Position numbers and translations under genes: made by a program. Shown one piece after another: positions 38,346 through 51,424 of a DNA stretch of 64,000 nt (its first letter is position 1; the number at the start of each line of letters is the position of its first letter). The stretch comes from Microplitis mediator (lineage: Eukaryota; Arthropoda; Insecta; Hymenoptera; Braconidae): the NCBI RefSeq assembly GCF_029852145.1, contig NC_079975.1, forward strand, positions 19,225,364 through 19,289,363, written 5' to 3'. Below the pieces are notes generated by a model. The model searched no databases. It was not told the DNA's origin and saw only the letters and a program-made list of their open reading frames with translations.

Positions 38346-38795
38346 GTAATTTTCATGTGCAGTAGCAGCCATCAGGTATCAACTGAGTGCAGCAGGTAGG
38401 TAATCGCAGTAGCGGTTACAGAAGCGGATATAACGATGCACAGTCCTCCGGGCGAATGCGGCTAAGTAAAATTACACGGTTTCTTGCCTTCTTACACTTG
38501 CCATCATCTCTTTCTTCTTCATGGTTTCTTCTCATCTCTCTCATCTTTTTCTGATACTTTTACGTCTTTTTATTATTCTCATTCTTAATCTTACTAAAGT
38601 AACTCAAGGTAAAGGTACAAAGCGTATCGCAGGTGGCTCCGCGTAACTTGGTGGCTCATATGACCGCAGGAGATTCAATTGAATTCGCACGTAGTACATT
38701 CATCTGTTTGCATTTCAAGGAACTCAATTTAACACAGACAAAGAAATAACTTTAATGGTTTATATTAGCTAACAAGTGTCAATTAAATATATATA
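38346..38795. other. Unassigned sequence
   Basis: The first 120 bp contain AGCAG/GCAGTAGC-type words and are GC-richer; the rest is AT-rich. No gene or element ends seen. Confidence 0.5.
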
Positions 38796-39323
38796 TTTGG
38801 ATGATCCAAAAAAACCAACTTTTTTTTGTTTTCGAGTCCAATATGACTTAACATATTTTTAGATCCTCCTAAAATCAGCTTGATAAATAATTTTTAAGAT
38901 GTAATAATTTATGTCTGTAAAGTTATGAATATGCTAGAAATTTCAGCCCAAAATTTAAATAACTAAACGTCACTCAAGAATTTTGAATGTTTCTGAGTCC
39001 TGTTTTTTGGAAGTTTTTAAGCGACCCTTGAATATTAATATTAAAGTATCTAAACTTTTTCACCATCAATTTATATCATAATGAATAAAAACGTAACCTG
39101 AGACATAGAAAGAATAAGTTTTTTACACTCTTTTTATTTGTTAATTCAATTTTTAGGTTTTTTTGGTTATTCAAATTTTACTCAACTTTATTGTTTAAGA
39201 CTGTCCAGTATATTTTCGGCTATGCAAAAGTTATATTTTAGTGAGACGGTTCTTAAAACATGTTAAACCAACAAATTTTCATACGAGACTCTAATCAAAG
39301 TCAGTTTTTTTGGGCCATCCTAA
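38796..39323. mobile_element. Tc1/mariner-like non-autonomous element
   Basis: About 528 bp, with left end TTTGGATGATCCAAAAAAAC and right end AGTTTTTTTGGGCCATCCTAA, an inverted repeat of about 25 bp. It is flanked on both sides by TA tracts, so a TA target duplication is consistent but cannot be delimited. The (A/T)GGATG-CCAAAAAAA end style resembles mariner-type terminal repeats (inference). The interior has no transposase-like frame and is interrupted throughout by stops. Confidence 0.65.
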
Positions 39324-42300
39324 TATATATACTTATATACATATATTTTACAATATTAGAAAAATTAAATTATGTTATATTAATATAATGATGATGAAGG
39401 AAGATAAAAAGCTCATCAACTTTTTGTTGGACATTGAGTTCTTATAACTGAGCATAGAAAAGAAAGTAAACGGTATTTAAGGTACCTTAGGGAGTCATTG
39501 AATCCCAATGGTTCTTAGTGTCTAAGTAAATGTGCGATGAATAAGTAATGAGTTGCTTTCTCATATTCAACAAGAACGGAAGATACGATCCCTTGGTATA
39601 TAAGAAATGCTCTGGAGAATGCTGTTGGGTACGAGTACTTGAGTACTTGATAGTGAATAAGATCATTGAGGAATTCACATTCCGTTTAGCTGTCACTTTT
39701 CTTTAGCTTAATTCCCTTGAATAGTTGTTCTCTGGCGCCTTAGATCATAATCTACACAGCAAACGCTTTCTGACGTTTAAATATAATCATTACAATAGTA
39801 AATATCAGGATAAATAATTCACGGGTTAATCGGGAGACTCAATAAATTCCAATAAAGACGGCGCCATTATTTTTTTCTTTCAACTCATTCTTTCATTAAC
39901 ATTATATTATACAAATAAACAAACTTGGATTAGTTACATTGCGTAAATTTATTATTAACTCTTTTTGTTAACTATCATATGTTATTGCAATGAACGTGAC
40001 TATGTAGTTCAGCTTTTATTTTGCGCCCACATAATACACACAACGCCTACATTTATTTTATTATATATTCTTTTTTAAATACACACATATATGTATCTAT
40101 ATACAGCTTTATAGTTGCTTGTAGTATTTAGATTGAAGGTAAACAACAACTATTACTATGAGAATAACATTCCGCGTGACCACGTTCAAGTGATTCGATT
40201 TAAATAATTATCAATTAAAATTCTCTTGTCTTCGAAAACATTAATATGCAATTGGATGTCCAGAGAATATGGCGATCACGTTTAATGCTTTCAATGTATG
40301 TTTCTGCATCTCTTCTACGAAACAATTTCGATCTATAATATAATCACGAGACAACGTGTAACAAACGACCATATGCCGCAACAAGGGAACCAAATCTAAT
40401 CGCATTACGATAGCAACATGTCCCTTTAATTATTTCATATAATTTTTATAAATTTATATTTTTATGAAAATATATGAATTTCATTTTATAGTGTTTTACA
40501 GCATTGCACTGTTATTAACTATTTTATTCTCAGTCCAGAGCAGAGGATAACCCGCTGACCTCTGAATGCTAGACTAAACGACACGATGACGGCTCAAAGC
40601 AGACGAAATGTGCTATACTGAGACGGAGATTTATGAAATTAATGTCTCGCCTCCACGTTGTGCGAGACTGATTGTCGCGTTGACCTGGCTGTATTTAAAT
40701 TATTTCTCATTTGCGTTGAATTAAATAAGTCTAACTAAATTAAAATATGTTATATATACATAGACAGAGAGAGATGTAGAAAAAAATAATAAGATTAAAA
40801 ATGATTAATTTAAAAGTACCTTTAAAAATTTACTTTTATTTATAATCATTTGTCTTGATTCTAATTAATGCAAATAATTATATATTGAATAAAGTAGCGG
40901 CCATTTAGTATTGAATAATTGCTGCAATTTAACAATTTAATTAAATTAAAAGTATAATAATAAGAATAAAGACATAAGAAGGAGAATAAAGAGGAATCGA
41001 TAACGGTTTCTCAAAGTATATGACTATCAGAACACGCATTCTGTTTCAATATATACATATATATATATATGTACGAGAAATGCCGAGCAATTTATTGCAA
41101 TCAGTGTCTTGCGACTGTGTTGTGTTCAGGTGAGACGAAAAATTCTACGAGGTAAGATAGAAATAAAAGAATAATACAAGGATTCGTGGGTGGCGCTTCT
41201 GTATAAGGCGATGATGGCAAACACTAGTCTTGGATCGTCGTGACTCGAGAATAATTGACCTCTTTCAACAATTCAAGTACATTCACCAAGTTCCAGAAGA
41301 GCTGATTTTAAGCGAAAAATGATAAGAAGGAGATTTCAAGATACGAGAATTGTATAGATCTATAGATATTTATACAGATATTTGATATGATCCAGATATC
41401 ATTCGAAATAGTGAAAGAGGAAATCAAATGCTTCGTGATATAACATGAAGACTTGTTCTGTTAGATGCGTGACATTCCGTTTTCAAGCAACTGCATCGAT
41501 GATATTTGTTGAGAAAGTATCTCTAGCGTCTTATTCTTCGATAAACTCCCCCAGCGACACAATATTTCCGGTAAGACGCGCTCGAGCGATATCTTGGTCT
41601 CTTTTACTTGCCCGTTTCTTTGCATTTCAACGTCAATTTCTGTCATTGATGTTTTTGTTATATGTTTTCTCTGTACGTCATAGATTGTCTTGTTCGGATT
41701 ATATATATGTATATATATTTTTCTTTTTCTTACTAAACAATTTTATTTTGATTGTATCTATAAAAAGATAAAAATCATAGCATTCAAGCAACAAAAAACT
41801 ATTAGTTACGTTAATATTATTTCAATAAAAAATACTGATAATGTCTATTTGATTTATAATAATAGCAATAGTTTCCGTTTGTTGATCAATAGAACAAATG
41901 ATAAACTAAAAAGATTGGAAGGAAAAGTTATAAATAATTAAAAAAAAGGTTTATCATAAAACTTTTGAAACAAATTTTTTTACTTCTGAGACTTGAAGAG
42001 AAAGTATAGTAAAGGAAATTAATTTATGCTGTGAATTGTTTCTACAAAAATGCATTTATATTTTCATAAAATATAAAATGAAACAATAATCCAATTAAGA
42101 TGTTTAATAGTTAAAAATCTTAAAAATAATTATTCTCATTAACGCGAACTAGTAAAACTGATTTATAAAAAAAAAATAAGTTGTTAAAAAATAGAGCTTT
42201 AAAGATTATTCATTCGTTGTTGAGGATTTTTAAATGGAAATTCTTGTAGAGATGAATAAGGTTCATATAATCTGTGTCAAGAGTGAATTTTAATTAAGGA

Positions 42301-42530
42301 ATTCATTAAATTTATATATATATATTTATAGTACAGATGCATAATTTTTTTTTTCAAAGTTGTAATAAGAACTATTATATTACGAAATTCAAATTATTTT
42401 AAGCTGACTCTAATTACTGAACATCATTATTAAAATCTGTTACAATAATTTATAAATTTCATAAATGAGTTTATGACATATATATGTTTGATTTAAAAAA
42501 ATATACAAACCAATTATTTACTTGAAAGTA
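39324..42530. other. Unassigned AT-rich sequence, no gene seen
   Basis: Frames at 39487-39696 (minus), 41445-41771 and 41690-41941 lack known domains, and the last two run through TA-rich DNA. A TA-rich palindromic tract lies near 41048-41072. 40140-40420 and 40530-40690 are more balanced in composition without an interpretable motif. Confidence 0.5.
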
Positions 42531-43360
42531 TTGCATACCTCAAATGTGGACGCGTTAATAGAGTTAACGGGGGTTATCAGACATTTCCGGCTGAGTTTTT
42601 TTTGGAAACAAAAACGCTAAATGCAAACTACAGACTGCACATTGATGCACTACTGTATAATCTAGCGAGAGCTTGACACGAGATGAGACGAGGTGAGAAT
42701 TTAAACTCGTCTCGATCTTGTAAATTGAGAAAAATCAGACACTCGTATCGGTGTAGGTCTCGTCTCTCTATCGTCTGTCTTGTGGTTTCGTCAAATATCG
42801 TTAACTACTGTTATGTACGGAAAAAAAAAATACAAAATGTCAAATTACAATCCAATGCCACATTATAAAATGATTGGAAAAACCTTGGATGCCAACAGAT
42901 TAAATTGGTGCTCGTGACCCTGCTGATAACTCTAAAAAAACAGTTCACTGACCTAATTTTTTTTTAATGCGGTAATTTCTTGATCAGAAGAACCCTGTTG
43001 AAAACTACTATCCAATTCCTTTTGGTTTGACAGTATTTAATAAAAAGTTAAAATCCGATAATTCACGAAAAATTTAACCGCCATATTGATTTTACTGTTA
43101 TTATTATTTACTTTTATTTTCTCCACTAACCACTGGTACTAGTCCTGGTTTGACAGTGAAATTAAAAAAAGCGACATCTAAGAAAAAAGGCGGGACGTTT
43201 AAAAAAATTTGAAATACAAAAACAGAGAATGAAATAATAAAAGAAACTAAACTAAAAATAATAAATTTAGAAAAACAAAATTAATATTTTGAACGTTAAA
43301 TAAAAATTAATTATAAGGAATAATAATTATGAGTAATTGCATGCACATTTGAATTTTCCA
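42531..43360 (+). mobile_element. Family D element, copy D3 (degraded)
   Basis: The left end, TTGCATACCTCAAATGTGG, resembles the family D end. The right end, ATGAGTAATTGCATGCACATTTGAATTTTCC, aligns with the ATGAGCGATTGAGGTGTGCACTTTTGG end of D2 with substitutions and a small deletion. The block at about 43080-43260 matches D2 in reverse (CATATTGATTTTACTGTTATT, AGCGACATCTAAGA, GGCGGGAC). The first 500 bp do not match D1 or D2. A frame at 42683-42868 inside it has no known domain. Confidence 0.55.
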
Positions 43361-46089
43361 AGATTTGTTTACTTAATTAGTTATAATGAAATAATGGTAA
43401 GAAAAATTTTATTTAAGCTTTAAGTGTTCTCTTTTGTTAGTTGATGAGTTTAGCAAGTCGAGCGAAATTAATTAGATAGCAATTTAGCGTCGCGACGTCT
43501 TCTGCTCGATTATACCAAGTAACTATATAGAGTTGTTGTAATGCAAAAGCCCACTTACTATATAATAATATTCCTTGTTAGACTGCGGTATGGTCAGGAT
43601 TGAGAGTATCCTCTATAGTGAAATGGCCGTAAGAGGAGAGAAAAGGGGTAAAGGTTTACTTGGCAAGTCAAACATCCTATGGCAATATCCTGACTAGTAT
43701 AAGATAGTGTTAAGGGTTGAAAGTTTAAGGATCGAAGGTATCTCTCAGTACCAAGTAGCTAGATGAATGGTTGGAGATGTTGATAGTGACCTGACCACAT
43801 CAAATGCTTGATGGGGCACGGGTTATGTTGAAAATCTCTTTTGCAATTGCCCAGTGCATCCACTAGCTTCTATTTGAACCGGAAAGGTCTTCAGTCTAAC
43901 GTCTAGCCCACAACCACTCGGGTGTTGGCCTTTAAATTATTTTCCACTAAATAATTTCTCATGTCTTTCCATTTCAATAATTCTGCATCATCACTTCCTT
44001 CAGCATCATTGTGTCATTATTCACAATCATGACGAAATAAAATTTTAACGATTTCCGTATTAAATAAAAAATATAATAGCCGCGCGTTTGAATATAAAAA
44101 AAAAATATTTATCCATCCATTTATTTTATTTTATTTATTTATATTTTTTTTATTATTATTTGAGTCTCCGTAGAATATTGATTCGCAAATTCTTCCAGGC
44201 TGGTGGCTTAAAGTATATCGTATACGTCGAGATGTGGATACGAGTTGATGATGACGGAGAGGAAAAATATCGAAGGGATTGGATATTGAGTAATAGAAAA
44301 AAAAAAATAATAAAAAAATAAAAAGTAAGTTAAGAGACTTGAAAACCTTTTATACGAAAAAAAGCTCGCACGAGTGCTACTGTAATCTCGATGCATTGCG
44401 GATCTTACACTACGATACCTATCGCTTCGATTTTAAGTCTATTTCGTGTTATGCCACACTTGTTTCCAAAGCAATGGTTTTTTCATCTAAGGCATTTTTA
44501 CGTGTGATATACCATCAGTAAATCTTGCTCGATTTATTTAAACGTCAATCTATCTATGCGGAATTTATTTTTGTTCGATAAAATGCATCTATCGATTTTT
44601 TTTGTTTGTTTTAAATTCTGATGAGATAAAAAAAAATAAGATCAGAAAGTTATCTTAGTTTTCTCTATTAATTAGATATCTACAAATGTTGAAGTAAAAG
44701 AAACGAACTTAAGTTTTTGCTTAAAGAATTTGCGAACTAAAGCTAAAACCAGAAGACGGAAATACTTTTGCAAATGATCGACTTGTAAATTAACGAAGTG
44801 AGGTAAGGGTAAAAATAAAAAAGCTGTGTAAGGGTTGGAAAGTTTTGTTGGATTTTCTCAGGTACCTAGTAGTCTTGGCGGTAGTGATAGAGAATGATGA
44901 AGACGAGTGATTAAAAAAAAGTTTTTACGGAAGTGGTGTGAGGTACAAGAATAAAGTAGAGCTTTCTTGCAGATATCTACAGGTAAAAATTTTGCCTTAA
45001 CATTATTTTCTCGATCTTCATTCGAGTGTTGGTTTAATTTCTCCCAGATGAAACGAACCAAGTCCTTTTCTTTAAATATATTGTGTAGGACAGATCCTAC
45101 TTTATGTATTTTAACCATCGTTTTAATGATCTTTTCTGTTTTATCTGAAGAATTTAGTTTTTTATTTTATTTTATTTTTTTTTTTTGGTTGCTTTTTTCG
45201 CATACTCACACTTATCGGTGCTTGTCATTTCAGTTTTCTCTCGCTGTCTGGGATTACACTGCAGTCCTCTTCAATCTCCTCTTCTGTTCTCTCGTCACTT
45301 GGCGCGTATTCTTTTAATGAGAATCTTAAAATACCACTCATCCAGTCTCTTCTTCTTCAGGTCATTTCATTTTATCATGACTCCCATTAATTTCAATTGT
45401 TTTCTCACTTACTTATATAATATGGTTATATATTTATAAAAAAAAAAAAGTAAAAGTTTTGAGTGCAGGTGTAATTTGATCAAAATAAAAAAGTCAATTG
45501 ACTTAGGACTTACTTGATTGGATTTTGTAAAATACTTTATCGAAATCAATAATAGTTACAATAATAACGGTAGATCTAGAGTAAGAATTGAGAAGAAACA
45601 GCAGTAGAATAAAATCTGGGTTAACTATTATCGATCAGGAAGTTTATTTAATCTCATTGACTATGTTTCGTGTCAGCTCATTCCTTCCAGATGAAATAAA
45701 CTCGCTTCAACGCTTTACTGATGACAAAGGTAAATTTTTTTATTTTTTATTAATTCAATTTTATTTTTTATTGTTTTTTTATTTTTTTTCGTATTTTTTT
45801 ACACTCTTTTATTTTTTTTCTCACTGAATTACTTGTGGCTTTGTCAGTTACCACACGGCTCCAGGAGAACAACTGGGTTAACATGATTATATTATAGTCA
45901 TGAACTGTAACCAGCGTAATAGCGATAGTAGGTCCTGGCGCCGGTACTGTAGATTGTACTAGAGGGGTACGATCGTGGCAAAAAACCACTTTTATCCTTT
46001 TTGTTTTGTTATTATAATTTTATTCAATTTACATTTTGTAGGATGCACTGGATATCTATTAAACACATACTCACTTTTCACTCATTTTT
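43361..46089. other. Unassigned sequence, no gene seen
   Basis: Overlapping open frames on opposite strands at 44088-44396 and 44858-45317, and frames at 45588-45827 and 45768-45989, reflect T-rich or A-rich tracts (F, S, L-rich one way, K-rich the other). 43580-43920 is somewhat GC-richer. No family is recognised. Confidence 0.5.
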
Positions 46090-46732
46090 CCCTTGTCAAA
46101 AAATTTGATCTGTTTTAAATCAAATAAAAATTTTAAGTTTCTTCTATTCAATTTTACTTTTATTTGTATTTAATTAACATGTGAAATTAAATCAAGTTTT
46201 GCCAATACTATTTCTTATTTAGACTGTTTTCAGACGTATTTTCAGTCATTTTTAGTCTGGTTTTATTCGCCTCGGGATCAAAATCAGACTTTTTTCTCGT
46301 ACTAAATTCATGCCAAAAATTAAAGGAACAAAAAAATTTTAGAAATTTTGTAGTGATTTTTCGAAGGCTGAATTTCGTGAAAAATTATCGTATCGAGATT
46401 TAAAAAATAGCATTTTAAAGCTTGAAATCTCTAGTTTCAAGATTTTTTGATCAAAATATTTTTAGAGCAACAGCTATTGTGCAATCACGAGAAACACCGC
46501 GAGGCGAAAATTTTTGAAATTTTTCTTAAAGGGACTACGGGTCGAAGAAAATTTTTTTCAGCTAAACCAATTCATTTTTATCCAGACCAAAATCGGACTT
46601 TTACTGTCTATTGTTTTTGATAGTCTTTAAATGAAAAACAGTTTAAAATTTTTATAAAATTTTAAAGACTGACCAATTAGTTCAAATACAATTTAGTTCG
46701 ACTAATATCGTATCAAATTTTTTGACCCGGGT
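46090..46732. mobile_element. Inverted-repeat element with GTCAAAAAATTTGAT ends
   Basis: About 640 bp. CCCTTGTCAAAAAATTTGAT at the left is inverted at the right as ATCAAATTTTTTGACCCGGG, a terminal repeat of about 21 bp. The interior contains repeated CAGAC/GTCTG words (AGACTGTTTTCAGACG, AAATCAGACTTTTTTC, AAATCGGACTTTTAC) and the stem AAGCTTGAAATC...GTTTCAAGA. No open frame of useful length. A target duplication could not be identified. Confidence 0.6.
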
Positions 46733-47115
46733 CACTCACACGATCATTGCTAAAATCGTTCCAAATAATTACATAGTTTTAGCAGCCAAAGCGATTGAAT
46801 ATTAAATTACTTAGTAGATTTATGGTGACTAATATTATTAATTTTGTTAAAGTTACTGATGAACTATGCATTTAGTTTTAGGATGTTGAGAGAAACTTAA
46901 TTGCTGTGCTATCAGAAACGACATAACTGTAAGTTAACTCTATCTAATTCCCGTCATCCAATTCCAATACTATCTATTTCGAGGATTAAAAACAATTGTT
47001 TTGTTTCATTTTAGTTGTTGGACACTATTGTGAATCATGTTAATTAAATATTATTAATTATAATAAGTGATAATAGACTATGAAAAGTTAAGATTAATTA
47101 TTTAAAATCTATTTA
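46733..47115. other. Unassigned AT-rich sequence
   Basis: No gene, element end or RNA seen in these 380 bp. Confidence 0.55.
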
Positions 47116-47798
47116 GGGAAGAGCGGGATGTGGCGGCCCATCATAGGAACAATGATCCGCCCACAACATTTTGTAGAAAACAAAAAAATGTCCAGACTGA
47201 TACGAGCTACTTGATGTACGGCGATCCACCCCCACAATTTGATAAAAAAAAAATTGTGAGCTAAGAAAGCTCGTTCATGACTTAGTATTTATTAGGAATT
47301 TAGTAACAACATCGAGTATGCCCGGGTTGAATGGAATATTTAGAAAATCTAAAGAATAAAAATTATTTTTTATTTAAAACACCAATTTTTAGTTTAGAAT
47401 TCTTTGGAGTAGAAATCTTTGTACCCAGAAAAAAAATATTGATATATAATTAGAATTTCGTTTAAGATGGTACTGTTGGTTTTAAATTACCGGTCAAAAT
47501 TTTAATCAAATTTGACATATTAGTGGATAATGGTAAAAAAAAACATCCAATTAAATTTTTGAAGAGTTACAGAGAAAAAATATATTCAATGAAACCTGTA
47601 ATTTCTCATGTAGCCCAATGTTAAATGTATGAAAATCCAAATTTTACTGGTTCTCTGTAGCTTTTCAAAAATTTAATTGGAGCTTTCTTTTGTCATTCTC
47701 AACAAATTTTTCAAATTTCATTGAATTCTGAACAGTAGTTCTAAAACCGACAGTATTACCTCAATGTACCCGATGATGTGGGTCGTCTTACCCCAGAT
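47116..47798. mobile_element. Foldback-containing element
   Basis: Two inverted arms of about 113 bp lie at 47467-47580 and 47648-47761. GGTACTGTTGGTTTTAAA pairs with TCTAAAACCGACAGTATTACC, and CCAATTAAATTTTTGAAGAG with TTTTCAAAAATTTAATTGG. Outside them, GGGAAGAGCGGGATGTGGC at 47116 and the reversed right edge GGGGTAAGACGACCCACATC share a G-rich, AAGA-containing end style but pair poorly. The arms are confident; the outer boundaries are not. No open frame. Confidence 0.55.
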
Positions 47799-50700
47799 TT
47801 TACAATATTTTATTTTGCATGAAATATCATTAGCGATAATAATTTAAAAAAATTATAGTTCGTGACTAAATAGTGCCCAATTTATTTAAATATATTACCG
47901 TTGAAAAGCGTTAATTACTGTGGAACTCAGAGACTAAACAGTAGATAAATGAATGCTATTAAATATTGTAGATCGATAAGAAAATATAGTATAAATAGGT
48001 GTGATGGTTACAGTGTAAATTAAACAGCTTGTCGCTTTGAATAACTGGAAATAATTGTAGTGGAAGCGACTATTTGTTACTAAACTGAGAAGTAGAGGAA
48101 TTCAAGTATATCTATATATCAATGTTTTAGTGTATGTATCTGAAAATATACGAGGAAGTTTGTCGCTTCTGGGATGCAGAGCCAATTTGGTTGGGATGGT
48201 ACACACAGGTAACAGGGCCGTCGTTCCGATAGCATCTCTTAATATATTTCACAAGACTTGTTCCTTTTTCTCGAGATTTTATGTACCTTTTCTTGCGACT
48301 ACTCGACTTCTCTTCCTGGTCTCCCCAGTGAATTCAAGACAAATCGAACACTAGAATATTCTTATATCTGTATATATTTCTTCGGATTTTTTTTTAATCA
48401 TTGACCTTTGTTCTACACAACTTAAGGATACTGCTTCCTTTTATTTCTCTTCCGTATAAAATTTTATTATTTTAAATCAAGTTTTATTGCATCAATTGTT
48501 TTAATAAAAAAAACATAAGTCAGGTAAAAAAATCAATCTGTCTGGTCATCTTATTTTAAATTTTTCTAAAATCTATGGAAGAATATAAATTATCAGTAAT
48601 ATCCATTGGTTTTTGTCATTAATAAAATTAAAAATTTGTTAATAACCGCATTAGATTCACATTCACTTTGAAAAGCGGCAACCAAAGAAATGGTCCTTTA
48701 CTCACAAGCTGCAATGCCTTGCGCATTTTAAAGCCGTGAGGTAACGCGGCGGTGGGTCCGCGGGATGTTTGATTCATCAAGCTGATAGTATAGAGAGAAA
48801 GAGAAAGAAAATCTTTAGATGTTATCGAGATGGCTTTCTTACCTCTCTGTATCTGATGTATATCTTAGCATTGCTTTAGATCATAGACAAAGCAGAAGAA
48901 GGGTTATTTTGAAATCACCGGCATCGAAAGAATCACGAACGTCAAATATGGGTGATCAAAAACAACAAAGTTTAAGTTTAACAATCAGATGTACCTGAAG
49001 ATCGGAACGTTTTTCGCGAAATGAAAAGTAAGAAATCTACTTGATTTAGATTTTTGAAATCTAGTATGCCAGCTGAAAATTGCAGGCCAATCCTAACTAC
49101 CCCTTAAGCAGTCAAATTACATAAAGTTTTCATTTTCGTTGCGTAAAAAACGTTCCCATCTTCGCAGGTACATAACAATCAGAACATATAAGTATACTTG
49201 TCAAGTTATCATGGTCCATATAAACGAAAAATTAGCGGTAACAAATTTGATTAAAACCTTTGAAATTAGTACGAATCTGCAGATTCTCACGAGCTCATTT
49301 ATAGGTAATAGTCTAACAGTATTTATATGACATTCTTATTGTAACAAAGAAGTGAAACTCATGGATATAGTGGATAACGTCGCCGAACCGGCGACCAATG
49401 GCGCGCGAAGGAAACGGTGATTTATCTGATCGTGGTTACAAACGAGAAATGGTTGGTTGGGTACTGGGCATTGAGAAGCATACACCAATGCAATCGAAAG
49501 AGACGAATAAAAGCATTTCTGTTGGTGAGAGAGAGTTAAACTTTGGGGTGGAGGTCGTGGATGTAGGTCGTGCAGTAATTAGGCTCGACGCCTCTCGCGT
49601 TACGATCTCTCCAATCGCAATTGCAATATCTACTACACCTTCCTCTCATTCTCTCTGTCTCTTCCTCTTTCTCTCTTTATCTTTTTTGTTTAATTTTATT
49701 TTTTTCGTGTTTCACTTTTCAGATACTCTACAGTCTACAGTATTCAAACAGGACTTCAATCGTTACACTAGCAGCTCTCAACTCCAGGTGGAGTTCTGTT
49801 TGTACGATGATACCACTGATAAAGGTGCTTACTGATGCCCGAGGATGCTGGTACCCTATTCTCTTTACTTTCTTTCATTTAAATCCAATCTTTCTGCCCT
49901 TTACTCTTTATATACTTCTATCTCGACTACGCTACTCTTTCATGGATGGTTACAAGTCCACCAATGGCCTTTCTACTCGTTATTCCTTCTCTTTTTTGTT
50001 CGATAAAAAATAAAATTTTCCTTAACTTTATTTTGTTTTCTATTTATAAATTACGTCAGTTCCAGTAAAGCAGACCAATCTTGACGTTGATTTAAAAATA
50101 CTTCTGTCCAGACCGTAAATTTTATTCAATTATTATTGATACTATTAACCAATAAGCATTATTATAAAAATAGAGTTATAAATAATGAAATTTAGGTCTT
50201 TGGGTCATGTTACGATGATCATACATTGACACTCATTACATACTCTGCTGTCCATGATCACAGATTCAACAGTTTATTGGTGATTGCAAATCAAAGCACC
50301 GTTCGATTCATATTAAACATTTACATGAGCAATAGGGTTGACATAAGTACACGATTCCTGCAAATGCATTTAGGGGTAAATAGAGATAGGGAGAGATGTC
50401 ATCCTGTTACTAGAGTTGCATTTGCTATGTAACCAAAACATGGTTCACCTTACGGTTGTTTTATACCGGCTTCCCTAAAAACATCTGATGAAAAAATATC
50501 TCCCTGAGTAAGACAAAGATGCAAATACTTTTTCTCTTTGTCTTGTTCATGGAGATATTTTTCGATGAGAAGTTTTTGCGGATATATTTTGACTCAGATG
50601 TAAAGGGAGGTCACCATTTATATCTATGCCCTCTGAATCATGTCTATTATAAGTATTATGGTGGAAAAGTGACATATGTGAGATTTTTGATAGCTTTAAG

Positions 50701-51152
50701 TGTTAAGTATTAAATACAAACAGCTTTTAGAATCAAAAATCTGTTCACAAAAAAGTAATGGAAAACTTTCATAATAATTTATATTCCTTAACGTTATAGT
50801 TTAAGGAATTATAAAAATATGAAAACATTTATTCAACTTTTTATTATGAAAATTTTCAGAAAATCAAAAATTGTTGATTCGCGTTAGCTTTTTGAAAGCA
50901 ATTTTCTCAACAGATGCTGACCTTTAGAAAAATTAGAAAGAAATTATGAGTATTTTCAGGATGAGATCCGTGTGTGTGCGTACACGGGTAAAGATACTTA
51001 AGGTTCTTCAAACAGATAAACCGATTCGTATTTACATTTCAACAGTCAAAAGAGCTCATTACTACATACGAGTGTAAGATTTTACGACTAATCAGATTAT
51101 TTGATTCTGAGTTATTCATTAAATTCAATTAGAATAGAATATTTTTTATACA
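47799..51152. other. Unassigned sequence, no gene seen
   Basis: The 145-codon frame at 49398-49835 and the overlapping frame at 49621-50013 run through a CT-rich tract (TCTCTCTGTCTCTTCCTCTTTCTC region) and show no known domain. Frames at 48130-48354, 49139-49330, 50226-50432 and 50519-50713 are also unrecognised. A small hairpin with TATTCCTTAA / TTAAGGAATTATA arms lies near 50780-50815. Confidence 0.5.
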
Positions 51153-51424
51153 CACTGTCAAAAATTTGTGGAGTGAACGCGAATTAAATCCGGAGTAAGT
51201 TTGAAGTGAATGACGAGTGGATGACTGTTTTTTTATTTGATCCCCTTGGAGCGAAATTTACTTTGAAGAGGAATTTTTTGAAATATTGAAACTCCGAATA
51301 AGACTGAATGCGGAATGAAATAAAACCCGCGTCACTCCGAAATCACTCTGCTGAAAAAACAAACTCCCTAAACTTACTCCGTATGCGGATTAATTTTCTT
51401 AAGAACTCCGGAACTCTGAGTGCT
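51153..51424 (-). mobile_element. Family A element, copy A5, truncated at right
   Basis: The left end CACTGTCAAAAATTTGTGG and the inner blocks (GGAGTGAACGCG, ATTAAATCCGGAGT, GAGTGGATGACTG, TTTACTTTGAAGAGGAA) match A4 and, inverted, A6. The match stops after AACTCCGGAACTCTGAGTG. The last 75 bp or so, including the ACAGTG right end, are absent and unrelated sequence follows. No coding capacity. Confidence 0.75.

Noticed and set aside
49398..49835. 145-codon plus-strand frame with a hydrophobic end
   Set aside because: The hydrophobic part is translation of a CT/T-rich tract (SHSLCLFLFLSLSFLF). It overlaps another frame and has no recognised family.
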